A DNA stretch of 64,000 nucleotides, taken from the NCBI RefSeq assembly GCF_900102785.1, contig NZ_FNGC01000001.1, forward strand, positions 97,916 to 161,915. The letters run 5' to 3'. The notes beneath the pieces were generated by a model. That model searched no databases. It had not been told where the DNA came from and saw nothing but the letters and a program-made list of their open reading frames with translations. Position numbers and translations under genes: made by a program. The DNA comes from Arthrobacter sp. ok362 (GTDB lineage Bacteria > Actinomycetota > Actinomycetes > Actinomycetales > Micrococcaceae). Positions 58,860 to 64,000 of the stretch are shown piece by piece; position 1 is the first letter of the stretch; each line of letters opens with the position of its first letter.

Positions 58860-60197
58860 GTGACAGACAAAAGTCCCACCCCTGCCGACCGGCCGGATCC
58901 GCATCTGGATCCCACGGACGACACCGACGAGCCGGCGTTCGAGTGGATGAAGCCCGCCTCCACCGCAGGCTCTGCAGCCGCCTCTGCCGGCAAGCCCGCA
59001 GGCAGCTCGGCCGCAGGCTCTGCCGACAAGCCTGCAGGCAGCTCGGTAGCAGGTCGTGCTGACAAACCATCAGCCAGCTCCGCCGCAGGCTCTGCCGGCA
59101 AGCCCGCAGCCACGAAGGACGACGGCGCCGCAGCTGCTGCGGCGGCCGCCGCGGCAGCGTCCGCAGCCCGTCAGCCCGGGAGCCGCGCTGACCGCAAGGC
59201 GGCCGAAGCCGCCGTCCTCCAGACGGAGGCTGGGAAGTCCGGGTCATCAGCCGGGGGTCGCCAGGACTCCGCCTTTGACGAGACGCTTCAGGGCCCGGCC
59301 CTGCCGAGTTCTCCGCAGGAGGACCTCGAACGCCGGGATGCCGAACGCCGGAATGCCGAACGCGAGCAGGCGGCCAAGGCCAAGCCCGTCCTGCCCCGGG
59401 TGATGCAGGTGTTGCTCGCCGTGTTCTACCCGGTCATCCTGCTGGTGCTCGCCGTCCGCGCCGTGACCAGCCCCCTGTTCCTCTGGGTGGAATACAACCG
59501 TCCCGGCTTCCCCGGCGACGGGTACGGCTTCAGCACGGATGACCGCATGACCTACGGCTCCTACGCGGTGGACTACCTCAGCAACTGGTCGGGCCCGCGC
59601 TACCTTGGCAATCTTGTGGACCAAAGCGGCGAGCGGCTGTTCAAGGACGGCGAAGTCAGCCACATGGCCGACGTCAAGACCGTCATGCTGTCCACGTTCG
59701 GTGCCGGCACGCTGCTGATCCTGCTGGGCCTGGTTGCTGTGATCTACCTGAAGCGGAAACACAGCGGGGGAGTCCGCCGCGGCCTGTTCGCCGGCTCGAT
59801 CGTCACACTCGCGATCATCATCGGCCTCGGAACTCTCGCCGTCCTCGGCTGGGAGCAGTTCTTCACCGATTTCCACCATATTTTCTTCGCCAACGGGACC
59901 TGGACATTTACGCTCCAGGACACCCTGATCAGGCTCTTCCCGGGCCAGTTCTGGATGGATGCCGGGATTGTCATCGGAGCACTCGTCCTGCTTGCTTCCG
60001 TTCTCACCCTGATTCTGACCTGGCCCACGCGCCGGCGCCGCGGCCTAGGCAAGAAAAAGAAGGCCGACACATCCAAGGACACCACTGCTGACGCCGGGAT
60101 GGACGCCACCGCCGAGGCAGCGCCCGCGGCGGACGGTACGGCCGGCAGCACCGGCACCGAGGCAGAGGGCGCAACGCGCACACGCCACACCGTCTGA
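58860..60197 (+). CDS. TIGR01906 family (DUF1461) integral membrane protein
   Basis: 445 residues. The first ~180 are a low-complexity Ala/Ser/Lys/Asp-rich cytoplasmic tail that contains ~12-residue repeats (58965-59110). The core has a span ('VMQVLLAVFYPVILLVLAVRAVTS'), an external segment with 'EYNRPGFPGDGYGFSTDDRMTYGSYAVDYLSNWS' and 'GEVSHMADVKTVML' (the HxxDV motif of TIGR01906), then three more spans ending 'VLTLILTWPTRRRRGLGKKKK'. Function unknown; the family occurs in Firmicutes and Actinobacteria. It begins with GTG 8 bases after a weak gaagcgaag. Confidence 0.9.
   Translation: MTDKSPTPADRPDPHLDPTDDTDEPAFEWMKPASTAGSAAASAGKPAGSSAAGSADKPAGSSVAGRADKPSASSAAGSAGKPAATKDDGAAAAAAAAAAASAARQPGSRADRKAAEAAVLQTEAGKSGSSAGGRQDSAFDETLQGPALPSSPQEDLERRDAERRNAEREQAAKAKPVLPRVMQVLLAVFYPVILLVLAVRAVTSPLFLWVEYNRPGFPGDGYGFSTDDRMTYGSYAVDYLSNWSGPRYLGNLVDQSGERLFKDGEVSHMADVKTVMLSTFGAGTLLILLGLVAVIYLKRKHSGGVRRGLFAGSIVTLAIIIGLGTLAVLGWEQFFTDFHHIFFANGTWTFTLQDTLIRLFPGQFWMDAGIVIGALVLLASVLTLILTWPTRRRRGLGKKKKADTSKDTTADAGMDATAEAAPAADGTAGSTGTEAEGATRTRHTV
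58965..59110 (+). repeat. ~36-bp coding repeats in the TIGR01906 gene
   Basis: Units encoding [G/A]SSxAG[S/R]A[D/G]KP[A/S] occur three to four times in frame, e.g. GSSAAGSADKPA, GSSVAGRADKPS, ASSAAGSAGKPA. Confidence 0.75.
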
Positions 60198-60219
60198 AAG
60201 GGCCAGTTGCCGTTTGGAT

Positions 60220-62049
60220 TCAGCCGTAGATGCGGTTGATCTGCGCCGCGTAGTCCCGAACGACGGTGGCCCGCTTGAGTTTGAGCGAGGGGGTCAGGTG
60301 CCCTGACTCCACGGTGAAGTCGGCGTCCAGGACGACGAAGCTGCGGATGGACTCAGCCTTGGAGACCAGGAGGTTCGCCTCATCGATGGCGCCCTGGATC
60401 GAGGCCCGGACCGTCTCGTTGGCGGCGGCTTCGGCCGGAGCCATGACGGGCACCTTCCGGGCGTCGCACCAATTGCGCAGTCCTTCCGGGTCCAGGTTGA
60501 CCAAGGCCGAGACAAACGGCCGGCCGTCTCCAATGACCACGGCCTGTCCGACCAGTTGGTGTTCGCGGATCTTCTCCTCGAGCGGGCCCGGGGCGACATT
60601 CTTGCCGCCGGCCGTGACCAACAGGTCCGTCTTCCGGCCCGTGATGGTCAGGAAGCCGTCCTCGTCCAGTGAGCCGAGGTCGCCTGTCCGGAAGAAACCG
60701 TCCACGAACGCCTCCGCGTTGGCGGCCTCGTTGGCGTGGTAGCCCTTGAAGACGCCGATGCCCTTGACCAGGATCTCGCCGTCGTCGGCCACCCGGACCG
60801 TGGTTCCCGGCACCGGGATGCCGACTGTCCCCACCTTGGTCCGGGCAGGGGTGTTGGCCGTGCACGGCGCCGTGGTTTCCGTCAGGCCGTAGCCTTCAAG
60901 GACGGGAATGCCCGCGCCGCGGAAGAAATGGGCGTCGTTGGAGCTCAGTGGGCTGGCACCGGAGACCGTGTAACGCAGCTGGCCGCCGAAGGCCTGCCTG
61001 AGCCTGGGGTACAGCAGCCTCTCGAAGACTGCGTGCCGGGCCCGCAGGAAGATCCCGGGTCCCGTGCCGTTGCCCCGGGAGGCGGCGTCCAGGGCCTTGG
61101 AGTAGTCGATCGCGGCCGCCGCTGCAGCCGTGAAGATGCGCTCCTTGCCCGCTGCGGCAGCCGTCTGCGCGGCCCCGGCATAAACCTTTTCAAAGATCCG
61201 GGGCACCACCAGCAGGAAGGTGGGCTTGAAGCTGGCCAGGTCGTCCAGGAGTTCCTTGGCGTTTGCGGTGTGGCCGAGGGTGGAGCCGGAGCTCAGGCAG
61301 ATGACCTGCACCGCCCGGGCCAAAACGTGCGCCAGGGGCAGGAACATCAGCGTCCGGGAGCGCGGCTGCATGAGGATCTCGGGCAAGAAGTGGCCGATGT
61401 TCTTCGCGACCAGGGCAAAGTTGGCGTGGGTGATCTCGCAGCCCTTGGGCTTGCCGGTGGTTCCCGAGGTGTAGACCAGGGACGCAACGTCCGCCAGGGA
61501 CGCAGCGCTCCGGTGCCGTTCGAGCTCGGCGTCGGTCACCCCGGTGCCTGCCGCGGCCAGGCTCGCCAGGTTCGGTGCCGCGCCGTCGTGGTCCATCCGC
61601 ACGACGGCGACAAGCCGGTCGCCGAGGACGGTGGAGGCGTTCAGGACGCCCTGGACGACGGCGGCCTTGGCCTGGTCCTCGACGAACACCCGCCGGGATC
61701 CCGAGTCGTGGAGGATCCACTCGATCTGGGACGCGGAGGAGGTCTCATAGATCGGGACGGTGACGCCGCCGGCGAACCAGATGGCGAAGTCCACCACCGT
61801 CCACTCGTACCGGGTGGCGGACATGACAGCGACGGTTTCGCCTGGAGTGAGTCCGCCGGCAATCAGGCCTTTGGCCAGGGCAGTGACCTGCTCCAGGAAG
61901 TGATGGGCGGAGACATCGCTCCAGCCGCTGGGGCCCTTGCGGGCGTAGAGGGCGTGCACGGGGTCCTTCGCGTGCTGCTCCAGGAGCAGGTCCGTCACGT
62001 TGCTCCCCGGATCCAGCTCCACGAGCAGTCCGGTGCTTGCTTCTCTCAC
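60220..62049 (-). CDS. Long-chain fatty-acid-CoA ligase (AMP-dependent synthetase)
   Basis: Activates long-chain fatty acids to acyl-CoA via acyl-AMP. It has 609 residues. The P-loop is 'SLVYTSGTTGKPKGCEITHAN' (~190-205), the adenine-binding motif 'LEGYGLTETTAPCTANTP' (~395) and the hinge 'FRTGDLGSLDEDGFLTITGRKTDLLVTAGGKNVAPGPLEEKI' (~455-495). 'RYTVSGASPLSSNDAHFFRGAG' and the C-terminal 'LTPSLKLKRATVVRDYAAQINRIYG' match FadD15/AasC-type enzymes. It could feed beta-oxidation with the thiolase at 13.2 kb, or lipid synthesis. The start is GTG at 62049. Confidence 0.94.
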   Translation of the reverse strand: MREASTGLLVELDPGSNVTDLLLEQHAKDPVHALYARKGPSGWSDVSAHHFLEQVTALAKGLIAGGLTPGETVAVMSATRYEWTVVDFAIWFAGGVTVPIYETSSASQIEWILHDSGSRRVFVEDQAKAAVVQGVLNASTVLGDRLVAVVRMDHDGAAPNLASLAAAGTGVTDAELERHRSAASLADVASLVYTSGTTGKPKGCEITHANFALVAKNIGHFLPEILMQPRSRTLMFLPLAHVLARAVQVICLSSGSTLGHTANAKELLDDLASFKPTFLLVVPRIFEKVYAGAAQTAAAAGKERIFTAAAAAAIDYSKALDAASRGNGTGPGIFLRARHAVFERLLYPRLRQAFGGQLRYTVSGASPLSSNDAHFFRGAGIPVLEGYGLTETTAPCTANTPARTKVGTVGIPVPGTTVRVADDGEILVKGIGVFKGYHANEAANAEAFVDGFFRTGDLGSLDEDGFLTITGRKTDLLVTAGGKNVAPGPLEEKIREHQLVGQAVVIGDGRPFVSALVNLDPEGLRNWCDARKVPVMAPAEAAANETVRASIQGAIDEANLLVSKAESIRSFVVLDADFTVESGHLTPSLKLKRATVVRDYAAQINRIYG

Positions 62050-62109
62050 AGCCGAATCTCCATTTCCTGGCCCGCCTGGAGTTCGGCGGACCTCCCCTGC
62101 AATCCTGCC

Positions 62110-63846
62110 CTAGATCCAGGACGGCATCCACATCCGCATGCGCCACTCCTGGTAGGGGATCACCTCAGCGGTCCAGACCGGGTAGAAGAACGCGGACACG
62201 AGCACGGCCGCCACCACGAACAGCACCACCAGGTAAAACCCGGATCGCCGGCGCCAGAGGGGGTCGCCGCGCTGGCCGAGCACCAGCCCCAGGCAATAGA
62301 CGAGCGCCAGCACCAGGAACGGTTCAAAGGAGACGGCGTAGAAGAAGAAGGTGGTCCGCTCCGGGTACATGAACCAGGGGAGATAACCCGCGGCCACTCC
62401 AGCCAGGACCGCGCCGGCGCGCCAATCGCGGCGGCCCGCCCACCAGAACAGCAGGACGCCCAGGCTCACGGCCGCGCTCCACCAGATCAGCGGGTTGCCC
62501 ACGGAGAGGATGGCGGTGGTGCAGTGGCTGAAATCGCAGCCCGGGCTGCCCTGGGCGGGGGATTCGTAGAAGAAGGACGTGGGCCGGCCCATGACCAGCC
62601 AGCTCCAGGCGCTGGCCTCGTACGGGTGGTCCGAACTCAGGCCCTGATGGAACTTGTAGGCCTCAAGGTGGTAATGCGCCAGGGACCGTATGGCGTTCGG
62701 CAGCCAGCCCCACTCGGCCGAGGGGTTGGTCTCGGCCCAGTGCCTGAAGTAGGCGTCCTTGGACCGGAACCAGCCGGTCCACGTGGCGCCGTAGACCACG
62801 GCGGCCACCGGAACGATGCTCAGGAAGGCCGGGACGCCGTCCTTGAGGATGCCGCCGCTGATCCAGGCATGGACGCCGGCTATGCGCCGCGCGCTGAGGT
62901 CCCAGAAGACGGTCAGCAGGCCGAATCCAGCCAGAAAGAACAGGGCGGACCATTTCGTGCCGACCGCCAGGCCCAGGCAGACTCCTGCCGTGAGGCGCCA
63001 CCACCGGATGCCGAGCCAGGGCCCGGAGGTGAGCTGGAGCGCCGAGGGGCGCCCCGTGGCAGAGGCCGCGGCCTGCCGGCCGAGCCGGGCTGCCAGCCGC
63101 CGCCGGCCGTCGTCGCGGTCCATCAGCAGGGCGCCGAACGCGGCAAGGATCCAGAACATGAGGAAGATGTCCAGCAGCGAGGTCCGGGACATGACGAGGT
63201 GGTGGCCGTCCACAGCGAGCAGGACGCCGGCAACAGCGCCCAGGGTCAGCGAGCGGAAGAGCTTTTGCGCGATCAGGGCCAGCAGGAGGATGGACAGCGT
63301 CCCCGTCAGGGCAGCACCGAACCGCCAGCCGAAGGGATTGTCCGCCCCGAACAGCCACATGCCCGCGGCAATCATCCATTTGCCGACCGGCGGGTGGACC
63401 ACATACTCCGGCGTGTTCAGCAGCACGCCGGGGTTGCCGGCTATGAAGGAGTCGTTCGCCCGGTCAGGCCAGCTGCGCTCGTACCCGCTGACCAGGAATG
63501 AATACGCGTCTTTGACGTAGTACGTTTCGTCAAAGACCAGGTTGCGAGGCGTGTCCAACCGGGCGAACCGCAGGACGCCGCCCAGCGCGGCCGTGAGAGC
63601 CGGAATGAGCCAGTACCAGAGCCGAAGCGACGCCGGGTAGTCCCGCCAGCTCTGGATGCTGCCGATCAGGCGTTCCCTGAGGGCCTCCGGGGTGTTGGCC
63701 TCGGCGGGGCGGCCGATCCAGCGGTGTCCCTCAAGATTGCGGCCGATGCGGAAGCGGCTCCCGGCCCGGCCGTTGGGACCTGTTGTCGGCGATGCGGCGG
63801 GGCCAGCCTCGGGCGGCCGCGTGGGGGTCTGGGTCACGTTGCCCAT
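62110..63846 (-). CDS. pmt: Dolichyl-phosphate-mannose-protein mannosyltransferase
   Basis: Transfers mannose from polyprenyl phosphate to secreted proteins (O-mannosylation), the GT39 role of M. tuberculosis Rv1002c. It has 578 residues. 'LVFDETYYVKDAYSFL' (~125, the catalytic DE), 'VVHPPVGKWMIAAGMWLFG', 'LLAVDGHHLVMSRTSLLDIFLMFWIL' and 'WSALFFLAGFGLLTVFWDL' are hallmarks, with about eleven spans. The ~80-residue N-terminus is cytoplasmic and basic. The start is the ATG at 63846 after gaaaggtagc; an open frame to 63912 is longer but lacks a ribosome site. Divergent from a probable rsmI, as in M. tuberculosis. Confidence 0.93.
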   Translation of the reverse strand: MGNVTQTPTRPPEAGPAASPTTGPNGRAGSRFRIGRNLEGHRWIGRPAEANTPEALRERLIGSIQSWRDYPASLRLWYWLIPALTAALGGVLRFARLDTPRNLVFDETYYVKDAYSFLVSGYERSWPDRANDSFIAGNPGVLLNTPEYVVHPPVGKWMIAAGMWLFGADNPFGWRFGAALTGTLSILLLALIAQKLFRSLTLGAVAGVLLAVDGHHLVMSRTSLLDIFLMFWILAAFGALLMDRDDGRRRLAARLGRQAAASATGRPSALQLTSGPWLGIRWWRLTAGVCLGLAVGTKWSALFFLAGFGLLTVFWDLSARRIAGVHAWISGGILKDGVPAFLSIVPVAAVVYGATWTGWFRSKDAYFRHWAETNPSAEWGWLPNAIRSLAHYHLEAYKFHQGLSSDHPYEASAWSWLVMGRPTSFFYESPAQGSPGCDFSHCTTAILSVGNPLIWWSAAVSLGVLLFWWAGRRDWRAGAVLAGVAAGYLPWFMYPERTTFFFYAVSFEPFLVLALVYCLGLVLGQRGDPLWRRRSGFYLVVLFVVAAVLVSAFFYPVWTAEVIPYQEWRMRMWMPSWI

Positions 63847-63891
63847 GCTACCTTTCGCAGCTGTGCTCGCAGGGCCGCGCCCCGGCGGCAG

Positions 63892-63897
63892 TAGGCT
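63892..63897 (+). promoter_or_regulatory. -10 hexamer TAGGCT, probable leaderless promoter of the last gene
   Basis: TAGGCT-ggtcct-GTG, no ribosome site. Confidence 0.45.
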
Positions 63898-63903
63898 GGT
63901 CCT

Positions 63904-64000
63904 GTGGACCACGAACCCAGCACTTCCCCCCTTCCTCCCCTCGATCCTCCTCTCGACGACGAAGCCGTCGCCGTCGTTGCGGCAACTGGCGTTCCCGCCG
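63904..64000 (+). CDS. 5' end of a gene, probably 16S rRNA (cytidine) methyltransferase RsmI
   Basis: The first ~32 codons (VDHEPSTSPLPPLDPPLDDE, then AVAVVAATGVPA) are in the window. The reading stays open to the edge, is divergent from pmt and has a leaderless-type promoter. In M. tuberculosis the gene opposite the pmt gene is rsmI (Rv1003, from memory). The visible part is only a low-complexity lead-in, so the name rests on position. Confidence 0.5.
   Translation, partial: MDHEPSTSPLPPLDPPLDDEAVAVVAATGVPA

Noticed and set aside
60736..63501. Very long open frame (921 codons) opposite the acyl-CoA ligase and pmt genes
   Set aside because: It is antisense to two clear genes; at this GC content the opposite frame of a real gene is often open. 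Composition (Gly/Arg/Asp/His-rich, no hydrophobic core) is not protein-like.

Overview
The window is high-GC actinobacterial chromosome. Mycothiol chemistry (Mca), a WhiB iron-sulfur regulator, a PIN-PhoH protein, a protein O-mannosyltransferase, LytR-CpsA-Psr and FemAB-like wall enzymes, and class II NADH dehydrogenase together point to a Micrococcaceae member of the Arthrobacter/Pseudarthrobacter type. No rRNA, transposase, phage gene or CRISPR array was seen. One tRNA gene is present.

Layout. 1-4.4 kb: end of an S8 (subtilisin/mycosin-like) peptidase, ndh, an unusual ACT-GNAT fusion, a UAA-anticodon tRNA and a membrane-anchored matrixin-like protease. 4.5-10.7 kb: a branched-chain amino-acid-type ABC transporter. 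Its lipoprotein faces the convergent operon livH-livM-livG-livF, and a broken fragment of a second copy of the binding-protein gene sits upstream. 11-20 kb: a secreted LamG-like protein, Bax-inhibitor-1 protein, thiolase, divergent galK/galM, an AI-2E-family permease, ilvA and a rhomboid protease. 20-30 kb: a block that, from memory, follows the M. tuberculosis order greA, DUF4307, mca, small membrane protein, thioredoxin-domain protein, hemolysin III, short cis-prenyltransferase (Rv1080c-Rv1086), then phoH2; a HAD phosphatase is inserted. 30-35.7 kb: accessory genes (GNAT, unknown protein, A24 prepilin peptidase, NUDIX, a TetR-MFS efflux operon with a visible operator, a VWA protein). 35.7-40 kb: fumC, carbonic anhydrase, DUF4245 and glpX (again as in M. 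tuberculosis Rv1098c-Rv1100).

40-57 kb is a cell-envelope block: thioesterase, FemAB-like transferase, manA, LCP protein, purE/purK, GtrA, TIGR03089, whiB, a very large GT2-membrane protein, DUF5719, a metallopeptidase-family protein without HExxH, DUF3499, Trm112-like protein and sahH. It resembles the M. tuberculosis manA-whiB2-purEK region. 57-64 kb: L,D-transpeptidase, TIGR01906 membrane protein, acyl-CoA synthetase, protein mannosyltransferase and the first codons of a divergent gene, probably rsmI.

Two regulatory themes stand out. First, about 17 genes have a TANNNT -10 hexamer ending 6-8 nt before the start codon and no ribosome binding site, the architecture of leaderless transcripts. 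Second, four intergenic regions carry GTGA-N6-TCAC sites of the CRP/GlxR kind: before the liv binding protein, before livH, between DUF4245 and glpX, and between TIGR03089 and whiB. Repeat-rich, strongly palindromic DNA occurs at convergent gene junctions (6.1, 25.6-26.0 and 29.4-29.8 kb).
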